Shown here: one piece after another, positions 53,509 through 63,612 of the stretch
Layout: every line of letters begins with the position of its first letter
Position numbering within the stretch: the stretch's first letter is position 1
Assembly: GCF_002968575.1 (NCBI RefSeq)
Contig: NZ_PVBM01000002.1
Span: 248,001 to 312,000, forward strand
Reading direction: 5' to 3'
DNA length: 64,000 nucleotides
From: Neorhizobium huautlense
GTDB lineage: Bacteria; Pseudomonadota; Alphaproteobacteria; Rhizobiales; Rhizobiaceae
Program-made: the position numbers and the translations under genes
Notes under the pieces: generated by a model
Seen by the model: the letters and a program-made list of their open reading frames with translations, nothing else
What the model was told of the DNA's origin: nothing
Database searches by the model: none

Positions 53509-54374
53509 GCCGCCTTTTCACCGCCAGGATTCATCATTTCCTGCTCGACCGAATCGATCGAAGGGCGTTCTTTGTTGGAGATTGTCTTGCGTCCGTATTC
53601 CAGCGCGACCTGCGGCACGGAACCGTTCATGTAGGCAAGCAGGGTCTGCTTGACGATGATGTAGAGGCGCTGCTGCTTGCCGCGCACGATCTTGATCTGC
53701 GAGCAGATGGGATTGCAGACGCAGTACGACAGGAAGATGCCGAGCATGGTGCCGACGAGTGCCGCGCCGATCAGGCCGCCGAGAACCTCGGGGGACTCGT
53801 TGATCTTGCTCATCGCCTTGATGACCCCGAGAACGGCCGCGATGATACCGATGGCAGGAAAGGAATCCCCGACCGCGGTGATCGCGTGATAGGGCTTCAT
53901 CTTGTCCTGGAACATCGTGTCCAGCTCTTCGTCCATCAGCGCCTCGATCTCATGTGAACGGGCATTGCCGATGATGATCAGGCGGACATAGTCGCAGATG
54001 AACGCGGTCAGTTCCTTGTTCTTCAGCACCGTCGGGGCGGTCTGGAAGATCGACGATTCGTCTGGATTGTCGATATGCGCTTCGATTTCGTTGCGCGACT
54101 TGGTTCGCAGGTCCCGCATCAGAGAATAAAGCACGCCGAGGACGTCGAGATAATTGCGTTCTTTCGGCACTGCATTCTTCAAGGCTTCACCAAGCGCCTT
54201 GCCCGAATCCTTCACGACCTTCATCGGGTTGCCCATAATGAACGCGCCGACGCCTGCACCGCCGATGATCATGAGCTCGAAGGGCTGAACGAGAACGTCA
54301 ACGTGGCCGCCCATGGCCATGAAGCCACCGAGGATACAGCCAACCGAGATGATAAAGCCGATAATAATATTCAT
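53505..54374 (-). CDS. motA: Motor stator protein MotA
   Basis: Codes for 289 residues. Four membrane segments (about 1-22, 34-52, 168-190, 200-222) and a large cytoplasmic loop with [40 protein letters not shown] and [29 protein letters not shown] and [16 protein letters not shown] line the proton channel. MotB is not encoded here. It heads the leftward fliM/fliN/fliG/flhB group. Confidence 0.95.
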   Translation of the reverse strand: MNIIIGFIISVGCILGGFMAMGGHVDVLVQPFELMIIGGAGVGAFIMGNPMKVVKDSGKALGEALKNAVPKERNYLDVLGVLYSLMRDLRTKSRNEIEAHIDNPDESSIFQTAPTVLKNKELTAFICDYVRLIIIGNARSHEIEALMDEELDTMFQDKMKPYHAITAVGDSFPAIGIIAAVLGVIKAMSKINESPEVLGGLIGAALVGTMLGIFLSYCVCNPICSQIKIVRGKQQRLYIIVKQTLLAYMNGSVPQVALEYGRKTISNKERPSIDSVEQEMMNPGGEKAA

Positions 54375-54550
54375 CGTGAACCTGTGCCGATCGTTTTCGT
54401 TCGGTTTCGGGATACGGTCTCTGGCTTGCGTGAGGCTGGCTCTCGGCGCTTTGAACGAAGGGGAGCCGGACAGCTTCGCGCAAGTCTTTGCGCATAGTTC
54501 TCGCCAGGATCGGACCGGATTGCCCGCTCCACAGACTTTGGTGAGCCATC

Positions 54551-55327
54551 GTGATCACGACCTATACCAGCTATGCCATGATCAGCCGCGACCTGCCGAA
54601 ATCGCTGGCGCGGGTCGCAGAAAAGCCGGATGTTGCGCGCGAGACGGAATATTACCTTTCCAAGATCGGCAGCATCAAAACCCTCGACGATTTCATGGCC
54701 GACAGCCGCGTCTATAACTACGCGCTGAAAGCCCACGGCCTGGAGGATATGGCTTATGCCAAGGCCTTCATCCGCAAGGTCCTGGCTGAAGGTACCGACG
54801 CAGATACCGATTTTGCCAACAAGCTCTCCGATAGCCGCTACGCTTCGCTGGTGGAATCACTGAACTTCGCAGCCCATGGCGCGGCTGCGACATCCTTCGA
54901 AAAGGCCCAGAAGGGCGTCGTCGACAAATTTCAGCGTCAGACGCTGGAAGAAGAGGCAGGCGCGGAAAACATGGGCGTGCGTCTTGCGCTCTATTTCGAG
55001 CGTATGGCGCCGACCATCAAATCCGGCATGGAAATCCTGGCGGACGATGCTCTCTCGGAAGTAATGCGGACCACTCTGCAGTTGCCCGATGAGATCGTTG
55101 GCGCGGACCTCGACCGACAGGCAAAATATATCGAAGAGGTCGTCGATATCGAGGATTTCCAAGATCCGGCCAAGGTCGGCAAATTTCTCGAACGGTTCAC
55201 CGCCATGTGGGAGCTGGAGAACCCCTCCGAAAGCTACGACCCGGCAAGCCTGTTCACCTCTTCCTCGAGCGGGATTTCCACCGATCTCCTGATCTCGATC
55301 AATAATTTGAAACTCGGAGGCAAATGA
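54551..55327 (+). CDS. DUF1217 flagellar-locus protein
   Basis: Codes for 258 residues from a GTG at 54551 ([20 protein letters not shown]). The sequence is helical, with repeats of [24 protein letters not shown] and [20 protein letters not shown]. This is DUF1217, a protein found upstream of flgF in rhizobia and thought to be flagellum-related because of context only. It starts the long rightward operon, 1 base before flgF. The 176 bases before it (54375-54550) are the divergent control region with motA. Confidence 0.85.
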   Translation: MITTYTSYAMISRDLPKSLARVAEKPDVARETEYYLSKIGSIKTLDDFMADSRVYNYALKAHGLEDMAYAKAFIRKVLAEGTDADTDFANKLSDSRYASLVESLNFAAHGAAATSFEKAQKGVVDKFQRQTLEEEAGAENMGVRLALYFERMAPTIKSGMEILADDALSEVMRTTLQLPDEIVGADLDRQAKYIEEVVDIEDFQDPAKVGKFLERFTAMWELENPSESYDPASLFTSSSSGISTDLLISINNLKLGGK

Positions 55328-55328
55328 T

Positions 55329-56066
55329 ATGCAGTCCGGACTTTACGTCGGCATTTCTTCGCAAATCGCGCTCGAGCGCCGCTTGAACACGATCGCCGAC
55401 AACATGGCCAACATGAACACCGTCGGGTTTCGCTCGACGGAGGTCAAATTTGACGAAGTTCTGAGCAAGACCCAGAACGACCTTAACGCAAAGGTGGCCT
55501 TCGTTACGCAGGGTAACGACTATCTGTCGACGCGCACAGGAGAGCTGCAGCGCACCGGCAATCCTCTGGACTTTGCGATCAAGGGCGATGCCTGGTTTGC
55601 CATCGACACGCCGGCGGGTCAGGTTCTCACCCGGGACGGCCGTCTCACCATGGATGAAGCCGGCCAACTTCGATCCAGCCGGGGTTATCCGGTCCTGGAT
55701 GCAGGCGGCGCACCGATCCAGCTCAACCGTGACGGTGGACCGCCGACAGTCGGGGCTGACGGCATCGTCATGCAGAACAACCAGCCAGTCGCCACTCTCG
55801 GTCTTTTCACCGCCGACATTTCCAAGGGCTTCGTTCGCTATGAGAACGAAGGGGTTATTCCGACCGACAATCCGCAGCCCGTTCTGGAAGGCATGCAGAA
55901 TTCCGTGGTGCAGGGTTACGTCGAACAGTCCAACGTCAACGGCATCAGTGAGATGACCCAGCTTATCCAGGTCAATCGTGCCTTCGAAAGCATTTCGGCT
56001 CTGATGCGCGACAGCGAAAACTCGATGAGCTCCGCCATCAAGACGCTCGGCGGATCCAACAGCTAA
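55329..56066 (+). CDS. flgF: Flagellar proximal-rod protein FlgF
   Basis: Codes for 245 residues. N-terminal rod motif QIALERRLNTIADNMANMNT and a C-terminal LIQVNRAFESISALMRDSEN, the rod/hook family signatures; the middle contains LDFAIKGDAWFAIDTPAG. FlgF forms part of the proximal rod in the periplasm. Spacing to fliI is 18 bases. Confidence 0.95.
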   Translation: MQSGLYVGISSQIALERRLNTIADNMANMNTVGFRSTEVKFDEVLSKTQNDLNAKVAFVTQGNDYLSTRTGELQRTGNPLDFAIKGDAWFAIDTPAGQVLTRDGRLTMDEAGQLRSSRGYPVLDAGGAPIQLNRDGGPPTVGADGIVMQNNQPVATLGLFTADISKGFVRYENEGVIPTDNPQPVLEGMQNSVVQGYVEQSNVNGISEMTQLIQVNRAFESISALMRDSENSMSSAIKTLGGSNS

Positions 56067-56084
56067 TAGGAAAGACAGCCCACC

Positions 56085-57482
56085 ATGATGGAAGCGGCTA
56101 TCCTCGATGCAGTCAACGGCGGCAAGCTTGCGCAACTTGCAGGGCTTGTAGGGCGCTATGCCAACCCTGCCTTTTCTGTCGCGCATGGTGGTCATGTCAG
56201 GACCATCGCCGCAGGACACTATACCGTTGCCGGCCTTTCGAAGCATGTGCGGCTTGGCGAATTCGTCGCTCACCGCAGTGCGACCGGTATTCATCTGGGC
56301 GAGGTCGTTCGTGTCGAGCCGGATATCGTCTATGTCAGCCCGATCGAGCCGGGCGAACCGATCGGCATCGGAGACACCGTCATCCGCAAAGGCGCTTTTC
56401 GGGTCGCTCCGGACGATAGCTGGTGCGGCCGGACGATCAGCTCGCTTTGTGAGCCGATCGACGGCAAGGGGCCGATCTCCAAAGGTCACAATCCCCGTTC
56501 TATCGCCAACACCGCGCCACCCTCGATGACGCGCAGCCGCGTCGAGACCGGTTTCAAGACCGGCGTCAGGGCAATCGATATCTTCTCGCCGCTCTGCCTC
56601 GGTCAGCGTCTCGGCATCTTTGCCGGTTCCGGTGTCGGTAAATCGACTTTGCTGTCCATGCTTGCTCGGGCCGATGCCTTCGACAAGGTGGTGATCGCGC
56701 TGGTCGGCGAACGTGGCCGCGAAGTGCGTGAATTCATTGAGGATACGCTTGGCGACAACATGGCGAAATCGATCGCTGTCGTCGCGACCAGCGATGAAAG
56801 CCCGATGCTGAGGAAAATGGCGCCGCTGGTTGCCATTACGATTGCGGAGCACTTCCGGGATCAGGGCGACAACGTGCTGTTCATCGCCGACAGCGTGACG
56901 CGTTTTGCCCATGCCATTCGGGAAGTCGCCGTCGCGTCGGGCGAACCGCCGATCGCCCGTGGCTATCCGGCGTCGGTGTTTACGGAATTGCCGCGCCTGC
57001 TGGAGCGCGCCGGTCCGGGCGTCGAGGGAACGGGCACGATCACCGCAATCATCTCGATCCTCGTCGACGGCGATAACCACAATGACCCGATTGCGGACTC
57101 TACCCGCGGTATTCTGGACGGGCATATCGTGCTCGACCGTTCGCTTGCAGAGGAAGGGCGCTATCCGCCGATCAATCCGCTTGCCTCAATCTCACGTCTG
57201 GCCCGAAAGGCGTGGACGGATGACCAGGAAAAGCTGGTCGCACGTCTGAAATCGCTCGTGCATCGCTACGAGGAAACGCGCGACCTGCGCCTGATCGGGG
57301 GTTATCGCGCCGGCAGCGATCCGGACCTCGACATGGCGATCAAGCAGGTGCCGGTCATCTATGAGGTCCTGAAACAGACGCCGGGGGAAAAGCCGGCTCT
57401 CGACGCCTATGCGGACCTGGCGAACGCACTGCGGGCTGCTGCGGGGCAGGGCACTCCGCCATCCGCCATAGCAAGAAGGTGA
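56085..57482 (+). CDS. fliI: Flagellum-specific export ATPase FliI
   Basis: Codes for 465 residues. Walker A GSGVGKST at 181-188, Walker B VLFIADSVTRFAHA, and SMTRSRVETGFKTGVRAIDI typical of FliI/F1-beta ATPases; ERGREVREFIEDTL follows. It hydrolyses ATP to feed substrates into the export gate. Two ATGs in tandem begin the gene. Confidence 0.97.
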   Translation: MMEAAILDAVNGGKLAQLAGLVGRYANPAFSVAHGGHVRTIAAGHYTVAGLSKHVRLGEFVAHRSATGIHLGEVVRVEPDIVYVSPIEPGEPIGIGDTVIRKGAFRVAPDDSWCGRTISSLCEPIDGKGPISKGHNPRSIANTAPPSMTRSRVETGFKTGVRAIDIFSPLCLGQRLGIFAGSGVGKSTLLSMLARADAFDKVVIALVGERGREVREFIEDTLGDNMAKSIAVVATSDESPMLRKMAPLVAITIAEHFRDQGDNVLFIADSVTRFAHAIREVAVASGEPPIARGYPASVFTELPRLLERAGPGVEGTGTITAIISILVDGDNHNDPIADSTRGILDGHIVLDRSLAEEGRYPPINPLASISRLARKAWTDDQEKLVARLKSLVHRYEETRDLRLIGGYRAGSDPDLDMAIKQVPVIYEVLKQTPGEKPALDAYADLANALRAAAGQGTPPSAIARR

Positions 57483-57489
57483 TTGTGGG

Positions 57490-58062
57490 ATGAGCGACTT
57501 ACACCACGAAGACGAGGCCGCACCTCCGCACAGAACGCCAAAGGCCGCCTCGCGGCTTGGCGACAAGATCCTGATTGCCGTTGGTGTGGCGCTTGCAGCG
57601 GCCTCCGCTTCTTTCCCCTGGTATGTCTTCTTCAACGAGGAGAAGTTCGGCATCCGCACCACGGAGCTCGGACGCACTCGTGACCTGCCTCCTGGCGCGG
57701 GACGTCCGGTCGTCAATGTCTCGCCGCTCGCCATGACGGACAGCTCCAAGGAGGACTGGCCGGCTCCACCCGAACCTACCGATGCTCTGACGACCGCCAC
57801 CACCTCATCGGTGGGCGAAGCGCGTGACAGGGGTGCTTTTCGCGAAGAGCAGCCGTTTCCGGGAAAGAGCGGCTTCAAGCTGCTGCATGTCGCCAACGGC
57901 CGTGCTTTGATCGAGGACGGCGCGGGCATGTACATGGTCCGCGTCGGTTCGATCCTGCCCGATAACAGCAAGCTCGCCACGCTCGAGCAGCGTGACGGCA
58001 AATGGGTGATCATCACATCCACGGGACAAGTCTATCAGGACACGCAAACGTCGCGACCGTAA
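57490..58062 (+). CDS. Conserved membrane protein of the flagellar operon
   Basis: Codes for 190 residues. One membrane helix (about 25-48, KILIAVGVALAAASASFPWY), a Pro/Ser/Thr-rich periplasmic linker, and a C-terminal beta domain (LLHVANGRALIEDGAGMYMV, RVGSILPDNSKLATLEQRDG) similar to signal-export pilotin or anti-FlgN-like folds only by shape. It occurs between fliI and flgB in rhizobia. Function unknown. Confidence 0.8.
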   Translation: MSDLHHEDEAAPPHRTPKAASRLGDKILIAVGVALAAASASFPWYVFFNEEKFGIRTTELGRTRDLPPGAGRPVVNVSPLAMTDSSKEDWPAPPEPTDALTTATTSSVGEARDRGAFREEQPFPGKSGFKLLHVANGRALIEDGAGMYMVRVGSILPDNSKLATLEQRDGKWVIITSTGQVYQDTQTSRP

Positions 58063-58115
58063 GTCCGACGCAAGGTTACCAGCCTAGGCTTCAGGCAAAT
58101 AATGGAGAGAAGCCT

Positions 58116-58502
58116 ATGCAACCGATTCAGCTCTTTGAAATGGCATCACGTCAGGCCGAGTGGCTTTCCGTGCGCCAGGAGGTGGTTGCAGGCAATATCG
58201 CGAACGCCAATACGCCAAAATATAAGGCGAAGGACGTATCGCCCTTCGATGCCGTCCTCGAGCAGACATATGTTCCGATGGCTCGCACCCATGCCTCCCA
58301 CTTCGCTGCAAACAACATCAGCGACGAGGTCGAAATCAAGGAATCGGAACTGAACGAAGAGATCGGCGTCCAGGAATCCGGCAATACCGTCTCGCTGTCC
58401 GATGAGCTGTCGAAGACGGGTGAAATCAAGCGCCAATACGAACTGAGCACAGGTCTGGTGAAGTCGTTTCACAGCATGATGCTGATGATAGTGAAGAGGT
58501 AA
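58116..58502 (+). CDS. flgB: Flagellar proximal-rod protein FlgB
   Basis: Codes for 128 residues from ATG 58116 ([20 protein letters not shown]), preceded by [35 protein letters not shown] is the rod motif; the C-terminus is a coiled helix. It is the first rod subunit after the export gate. flgC follows after 4 bases. Confidence 0.95.
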   Translation: MQPIQLFEMASRQAEWLSVRQEVVAGNIANANTPKYKAKDVSPFDAVLEQTYVPMARTHASHFAANNISDEVEIKESELNEEIGVQESGNTVSLSDELSKTGEIKRQYELSTGLVKSFHSMMLMIVKR

Positions 58503-58506
58503 GCAA

Positions 58507-58926
58507 ATGGATCCGCTTTCAGCCTCGCTGAAGATCGCTGGATCGGGAATGGAAGCACAGGCGACCCGCCTGCGCATCGTTTCCGAAAACATCGCCAACG
58601 CCCGCTCGACCGGAGATACGCCCGGTGCGGACCCCTACCGTCGCAAGACGATCACCTTCGGTGCCGAACTCGACAAGGCAAGCGGCGTCGACGTGGTGGA
58701 GGTCGAGAAGCTCGGCGTCGACAATTCGAAATTCGCTCTGGAATACGACCCGGGCAACCCGGCTGCAGACGAGAAGGGCATGGTCAAGATGCCCAACGTC
58801 AACATGCTGATCGAGATGGCGGACATGCGCGAAGCCAATCGCTCCTACGAAGCCAACATCCAGACCATCAAGCAGACGCGCGAATTGATCGCTGCGACGA
58901 TTGACCTTCTGAAGGCCGGACAATGA
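58507..58926 (+). CDS. flgC: Flagellar proximal-rod protein FlgC
   Basis: Codes for 139 residues. N-terminal [20 protein letters not shown] and C-terminal [20 protein letters not shown] are the rod-protein signatures. Ends LLKAGQ. Overlaps fliE by ATGA. Confidence 0.95.
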   Translation: MDPLSASLKIAGSGMEAQATRLRIVSENIANARSTGDTPGADPYRRKTITFGAELDKASGVDVVEVEKLGVDNSKFALEYDPGNPAADEKGMVKMPNVNMLIEMADMREANRSYEANIQTIKQTRELIAATIDLLKAGQ

Positions 58927-59258
58927 TCGAAAAAATTCAAAACGTTAGCTCTCTTTCGCTCGGCAACGGCATCGATGAGATCGGCTCCACGACGGGATCG
59001 GCGCTCGGCACGACATCGCTGACGCCCGGCGAGAATACCGGCATGAACTTCGCCCAGGTTCTGGGCGACATGGCGACCGACACCATGAATAGTCTGAAGG
59101 GCGCCGAAGCAATGTCCTTCAAGGGGATACAGGGCAAGGCTAACACCCGTGAAGTCGTCGATGCGGTGCTGGAAGCACAGCAATCGCTTCAGACGGCCAT
59201 GTCGCTCCGCGACAAGATCGTCTCGGCCTATCTCGAAATCACGAAAATGCAGATCTAA
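58923..59258 (+). CDS. fliE: Flagellar hook-basal body protein FliE
   Basis: Codes for 111 residues. The C-terminal half ([40 protein letters not shown]) is the FliE helix pair; the N-terminus is Ser/Gly-rich. It joins the MS ring and rod. ATGA overlap with flgC. Confidence 0.93.
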   Translation: MIEKIQNVSSLSLGNGIDEIGSTTGSALGTTSLTPGENTGMNFAQVLGDMATDTMNSLKGAEAMSFKGIQGKANTREVVDAVLEAQQSLQTAMSLRDKIVSAYLEITKMQI

Positions 59259-59276
59259 AGTTTTGAGGACGAAGAC

Positions 59277-60065
59277 ATGAGAGCGCTTTCCGTCGCAGCA
59301 ACGGGCATGGATGCCCAGCAGACCAATCTCGAAGTCATCGCGAACAACATCGCCAACATCAACACCACGGGCTATAAACGCGCGCGTGCCGAGTTTTCCG
59401 ATCTGCTTTATCAAAGCGAGCGGGCTCAGGGCGTTCCGAACCGTGCCAACCAGGCGATCGTGCCGGAAGGCGCCAATATCGGTCTTGGCGTGCAAACCTC
59501 CGCCGTTCGTAACATCCACACCCAGGGTGAACTGTCGCATACGGAAAACGACCTCGACGTCGCGATAGTCGGCCGCGGCTGGTATCAGGTCCAGTCTCCG
59601 GACGGCACGACGCTCTACAGCCGCGCCGGCGCCTTCAACAAGAATGCGCAAGGGCAGCTCGTCACGATCGACGGTTATGCGATCGTGCCGAACATCACCT
59701 TTCCGGCGGATGTGAGTGAAACCCAGATCACCCGTACCGGCCAGGTCATGGTCCGCGTCGGTAGTTCCAGCGATTTCACCGAAATCGGTCAGTTGACGGT
59801 TGCCAACTTCGTGAACGAGGCCGGCCTCCAGCCGCTCGGCGACAACCTGTTTGCACAGACCGCGGCATCCGGCGAGCCGATCGTTGCCGCGCCGGAAGAT
59901 CCAGGCTTCGGTTATCTGAAGCAAGGTTATCTGGAATCGTCGAACGTCGATGCCGTCAAGGAAATCACCGACCTGATTTCAGCCCAGCGTGCTTACGAGA
60001 TGAATTCCAAGGTCATTACCACCGCGGATGAGATGGCGCAGATCGTCAGTAAGAACCTGAAATAA
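59277..60065 (+). CDS. flgG: Flagellar distal-rod protein FlgG
   Basis: Codes for 262 residues, the usual FlgG length. [59 protein letters not shown] and [20 protein letters not shown] are family motifs. It builds the distal rod. Spaced 18 bases from flgA. Confidence 0.97.
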   Translation: MRALSVAATGMDAQQTNLEVIANNIANINTTGYKRARAEFSDLLYQSERAQGVPNRANQAIVPEGANIGLGVQTSAVRNIHTQGELSHTENDLDVAIVGRGWYQVQSPDGTTLYSRAGAFNKNAQGQLVTIDGYAIVPNITFPADVSETQITRTGQVMVRVGSSSDFTEIGQLTVANFVNEAGLQPLGDNLFAQTAASGEPIVAAPEDPGFGYLKQGYLESSNVDAVKEITDLISAQRAYEMNSKVITTADEMAQIVSKNLK

Positions 60066-60083
60066 TAACAGGAGACGGGAGAC

Positions 60084-60566
60084 ATGAGGTTTCGCCGGAA
60101 GAATGCGATCGGGGCCAGGCTGGCTATGCCTTTGCTGGCTGCTCTCCTTGCCGGAGCGGGTTCGCCCGCTCTTGCCGGAATGGGAACGGCGGTCGTGCCG
60201 ACCTCGACCATCTATCCGGGCGAGGAAATTTCCGCCGGCAAGGTCGAAGAGGTCGAGGTCACCAATCCGAATCTCTCGGGCGATTACGCCCGCTCCTCCC
60301 ACGAAGTTGTCGGCATGGTAGCCAAGCGTACCCTGCTGCCGGGGCGAACCATTTCGGTCTCTGCGTTGCGCGAGGCATTTGCCGTGACGCGGGGTTCCTC
60401 TGTCCGCCTGACCTTCTCAATCGGCAACATGACCATCTCGGCCTCGGGTTCGCCGCTTGAGAATGCCGCGGTCGGCGATGTCATCCGCGTGCGCAACACC
60501 GATTCGGGCGTCACGGTCAGCGGCACCGTCATGGCTGACGGCACGGTACAGGTGATGGCGAAATGA
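60084..60566 (+). CDS. flgA: P-ring assembly chaperone FlgA
   Basis: Codes for 160 residues. Signal peptide about 1-31 (LAMPLLAALLAGAGSPALA). The rest has the SAF domain of FlgA (VVPTSTIYPGEEISAGKVEE, KRTLLPGRTISVSALREAFA, GDVIRVRNTDSGVTVSGTVM). It helps FlgI assemble in the periplasm. Overlaps flgI by ATGA. Confidence 0.94.
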   Translation: MRFRRKNAIGARLAMPLLAALLAGAGSPALAGMGTAVVPTSTIYPGEEISAGKVEEVEVTNPNLSGDYARSSHEVVGMVAKRTLLPGRTISVSALREAFAVTRGSSVRLTFSIGNMTISASGSPLENAAVGDVIRVRNTDSGVTVSGTVMADGTVQVMAK

Positions 60567-61678
60567 AAAAGAACTGGCTATTCCCCGCTCTTGTCCTGAT
60601 GGGATCGCTTCTATGGGCGGTGCCGGCATCCGCCGATAACGCGCGCATCAAGGATATCGCCTCACTGCAGTCCGGCCGCGACAACCAGCTTATCGGTTAC
60701 GGCCTCGTCGTCGGTCTTCAAGGGTCCGGCGACAGTCTGCGCTCCTCTCCATTTACCGATCAGTCGATGCGCGCGATGCTGCAGAACCTCGGCATCTCAA
60801 TGCAGGGCAGCCAGGCGAACGCCAAAAACGTCGCCGCTGTAATGGTGACGGCGAACCTGCCCCCCTTCGCAAGCCCGGGCAGCCGCATCGACGTCAATGT
60901 CAGCTCCCTCGGCGACGCCACCTCTCTGCGCGGCGGCACCCTGGTCATGACTTCGCTTTCCGGCGCTGACGGCCAGATTTACGCGGTTGCCCAGGGCGCC
61001 TTGATCGTTTCCGGCTTTTCCGCCCAGGGTCAGGCCGCGACGCTGACCGAAGGCGTTACGACTGCCGGCCGCGTTCCAAACGGTGCCATCATCGAGCGTG
61101 AACTGCCGTCCAAGTTCAAGGACTCGGTCAATCTTGTCCTGCAGCTGCGCAATCCCGATTTTTCGACAGCGGTACGAATTGCCGATAGCGTCAACGCCTT
61201 TGCGTCCCGCCGCTACGGCGGTCCGGTTGCGGAACCGCGCGACAGCCAGGAAGTCATTGTCCAGAAGCCGAAATCTGCGGACCTGACCCGTCTGATGGCC
61301 GAGATCGAAAATCTGGTGGTCGAGACCGATACCCCGGCAAAAGTTGTCGTCAACGAGCGCACCGGCACGATCGTCATCGGGGCGGATGTCAAAGTATCCC
61401 GCGTGGCGGTGAGCTACGGCACCCTGACCGTGCAGGTCACAGAAACACCGCAGATCGTTCAACCTGAGCCTTTCTCCCGCGGCGAGACCGCAGTTCAGGA
61501 GCAGACGGACATCATGGCGATGAAGGATGGCGGGCAGGTCGCGATCTTGAACGGCCCTGATCTGCGGACCCTTGTGGCCGGCCTCAACAGCATCGGCGTT
61601 AAGCCGGATGGTATTATCGCCATCCTGCAGGGCATCAAGTCTGCCGGTGCCCTTCAAGCGGAGCTCGTCCTGCAATGA
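60563..61678 (+). CDS. flgI: Flagellar P-ring protein FlgI
   Basis: Codes for 371 residues. Signal peptide about 1-24 (FPALVLMGSLLWAVPASA). NARIKDIASLQSGRDNQLIG, YGLVVGLQGSGDSLRSSPFT and VVNERTGTIVIGADVKVSRV are conserved P-ring segments. It forms the periplasmic ring around the rod. Overlaps motE by ATGA. Confidence 0.97.
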   Translation: MKKNWLFPALVLMGSLLWAVPASADNARIKDIASLQSGRDNQLIGYGLVVGLQGSGDSLRSSPFTDQSMRAMLQNLGISMQGSQANAKNVAAVMVTANLPPFASPGSRIDVNVSSLGDATSLRGGTLVMTSLSGADGQIYAVAQGALIVSGFSAQGQAATLTEGVTTAGRVPNGAIIERELPSKFKDSVNLVLQLRNPDFSTAVRIADSVNAFASRRYGGPVAEPRDSQEVIVQKPKSADLTRLMAEIENLVVETDTPAKVVVNERTGTIVIGADVKVSRVAVSYGTLTVQVTETPQIVQPEPFSRGETAVQEQTDIMAMKDGGQVAILNGPDLRTLVAGLNSIGVKPDGIIAILQGIKSAGALQAELVLQ

Positions 61679-62232
61679 CCGAGACCCTGTTCACCATATC
61701 CGTATCCAAGACGCTTGCACGACGTGTCCTGACGGCAGCGGCGGTCCTTACGTTGGTCTCCCAGGTGGGTGCGCAACAGCCGGCGACGATTTCTGAAGCG
61801 TCCACCAACGACGAGATCCAGAAGTTCTGCACCAACATCGCCGATGCGGCGCGGGACCAGCGTTATCTGCTGCAGAAGCAGGAGCTCGAAAAGCTGCAGG
61901 CGGACGTGGACGCCCGGATAGAGGCGCTCGAGCAGCGCACCGCCGAATACCAGGACTGGCTGAAGCGCCGCAACGACTTCCTTGCGCGCGCCCAGGCCGG
62001 CCTCGTTGATATGTTCAAGACCATGAAACCCGACGCCGCGGCTCCGCAGCTCCAGGAGATGCGAATGGAGATTGCCGCGGCGATCATCATGCAGCTCCCG
62101 GCGCGTCAGTCCGCTCTTTTCCTGAGTGAAATGGATCCGGAAAAAGCCGGCATGATCTCCACGATCATTTCCAGCGCAACCGATCCGAATACCTCGAAAG
62201 CACGTCCCAATACTCCGAAAGCGCCCTCATGA
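61675..62232 (+). CDS. motE: Motility protein MotE (MotC chaperone)
   Basis: Codes for 185 residues. Membrane/signal segment about 14-34 (LARRVLTAAAVLTLVSQVGA), a coiled coil (LLQKQELEKLQADVDARIEA), and a MgtE-N-like domain (EIAAAIIMQLPARQSALFLS, EMDPEKAGMISTIIS). In Sinorhizobium MotE is a periplasmic chaperone for MotC folding. Position between flgI and flgH matches. ATGA overlaps on both sides. Confidence 0.9.
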   Translation: MTETLFTISVSKTLARRVLTAAAVLTLVSQVGAQQPATISEASTNDEIQKFCTNIADAARDQRYLLQKQELEKLQADVDARIEALEQRTAEYQDWLKRRNDFLARAQAGLVDMFKTMKPDAAAPQLQEMRMEIAAAIIMQLPARQSALFLSEMDPEKAGMISTIISSATDPNTSKARPNTPKAPS

Positions 62233-62948
62233 CGAAACGCATTCAAGCCATCATGGCCGTTCTCCTTCTGGCCGGCTGCCAAAGCCAGACGATCAGGGAG
62301 ATCGGCAATGCGCCGTCGATGAGTCCGATCGGCAGCGGCCTGCAATATGCGCAGACGCCGCAGATGTCCTCCTATCCGAAGCAGCCGCGGCAGCTTGCAA
62401 GCGGCTATTCGCTCTGGAGCGATAGCCAGGCGGCGCTGTTCAAGGATGCACGTGCGCTGAACGTCGGTGACATCCTTACGGTCGACATCAAGATCAACGA
62501 CAAGGCGACCTTCGACAACGAGACCGAACGCAGCCGCACCAACTCGACCGGGCTGAAATGGGAGCTCGGCGTGAGCAACCTCTTCGGCTGGACGCCGGAA
62601 GCGGAAGCGACCGGCGACCTTGGGTCGAATTCGAGCACGGATTCGGAAGGAAAGGGCAAGACGAAGCGGTCCGAATCCCTCAAGCTGCTGGTCGCGGCAG
62701 TGGTCACCGGCATTCTCGAGAACGGCAATCTCCTGATCAGCGGCTCCCAGGAAGTCCGCGTCAACCACGAGATCCGCATCCTGAACGTGGCGGGCATCGT
62801 GCGGCCGCAGGATGTCGATTCGCAGAATACCATTTCCTACGACAAGATCGCCGAAGCCCGCATCTCCTACGGCGGCCGCGGCCGTCTGATGGAAGTTCAG
62901 CAGCCTCCGGTCGGCCAGCAGGTCGTCGACCTGTTCTCGCCCTTCTGA
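62229..62948 (+). CDS. flgH: Flagellar L-ring protein FlgH
   Basis: Codes for 239 residues. A lipoprotein signal with LLLAGCQSQ (lipidated C17). SLWSDSQAALFKDARALNVG, DILTVDIKINDKATFDNETE and EVRVNHEIRILNVAGIVRPQ are FlgH signatures. It forms the outer-membrane ring. fliL follows after 40 bases. Confidence 0.96.
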   Translation: MTKRIQAIMAVLLLAGCQSQTIREIGNAPSMSPIGSGLQYAQTPQMSSYPKQPRQLASGYSLWSDSQAALFKDARALNVGDILTVDIKINDKATFDNETERSRTNSTGLKWELGVSNLFGWTPEAEATGDLGSNSSTDSEGKGKTKRSESLKLLVAAVVTGILENGNLLISGSQEVRVNHEIRILNVAGIVRPQDVDSQNTISYDKIAEARISYGGRGRLMEVQQPPVGQQVVDLFSPF

Positions 62949-62988
62949 CGGTATCGTATAGAGATCTCTTTTTGAGGGTTTGAAGACC

Positions 62989-63507
62989 ATGGCGGAAGAA
63001 GCACAGGCAGGCGAAGCCGGTGGCAAGAAGAAGGGTGGCTCCGTAATGCTGATCGCGGGCCTTTCCGTCCTCACGCTTGTCGGCGCCGGCGGCGGCTGGT
63101 TCGTCGGCAAAATGATCGCGCCCAAGGATCCGGCGGCCGAAGCGCAGCATGAAGAAGCCGCCGCTGGCGGCGAACATGGCGAAGGCAAGAAGGAGGAGGG
63201 GCTGCCTCATATCTCCACGGAAGCTGCGGGCGTCGTTCTCCTTGAGCCGATCACCACCAATCTCGCCTATCCGTCCGAGAACTGGATCCGCCTCGAGGTG
63301 GCGCTCGCCTTCAAGGGCGCGCCGGAACTGCCCCTCGCTGAAGATATCCATCAGGATATTCTCGCCTACATGCGGACCGTCTCATTGCAGCAGATCGAGG
63401 GGCCGCGCGGCTTCCAATACCTGAAGGACGACCTCCAGGAACGCGTCGATCTTCGCTCGCAAGGCAAGGTCAGCAAGATCATGCTCAGATCTTTCGTGGT
63501 GGAATAA
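62989..63507 (+). CDS. fliL: Flagellar basal-body protein FliL
   Basis: Codes for 172 residues from ATG 62989 with GAGGG upstream; a TTG at 62980 is too close to it. One membrane helix (SVMLIAGLSVLTLVGAGGGW, about 16-36), an acidic/His linker and the periplasmic stomatin-like domain (ITTNLAYPSENWIRLEVALA, RERVDLRSQGKVSKIMLRSF-like end). It supports stators near the motor. It is the last gene before a strong terminator; fliP, which follows fliL in Sinorhizobium, is absent. Confidence 0.95.
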   Translation: MAEEAQAGEAGGKKKGGSVMLIAGLSVLTLVGAGGGWFVGKMIAPKDPAAEAQHEEAAAGGEHGEGKKEEGLPHISTEAAGVVLLEPITTNLAYPSENWIRLEVALAFKGAPELPLAEDIHQDILAYMRTVSLQQIEGPRGFQYLKDDLQERVDLRSQGKVSKIMLRSFVVE

Positions 63508-63528
63508 CGCCATTCCACTATCGACGAC

Positions 63529-63565
63529 AAAACCGGCCTGACATCGTCAGGCCGGTTTTGTTTTG
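63529..63565. terminator. Strong bidirectional terminator after fliL
   Basis: AAAACCGGCCTGAC (63529-63542) pairs perfectly with GTCAGGCCGGTTTT (63546-63559) around ATC, with GTTTT after it. It separates the flagellar operon from the convergent gene. Confidence 0.92.
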
Positions 63566-63612
63566 TCCAAGGATACCCTTCCGGATGTTCCGGAAGGGCT
63601 GTGAAGAGCGGA

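Noticed and set aside
55299..57125. 608-codon antisense frame across flgF and fliI
   Set aside because: Third-position GC of the sense genes produces it; no domain is visible and flgF/fliI are certain.
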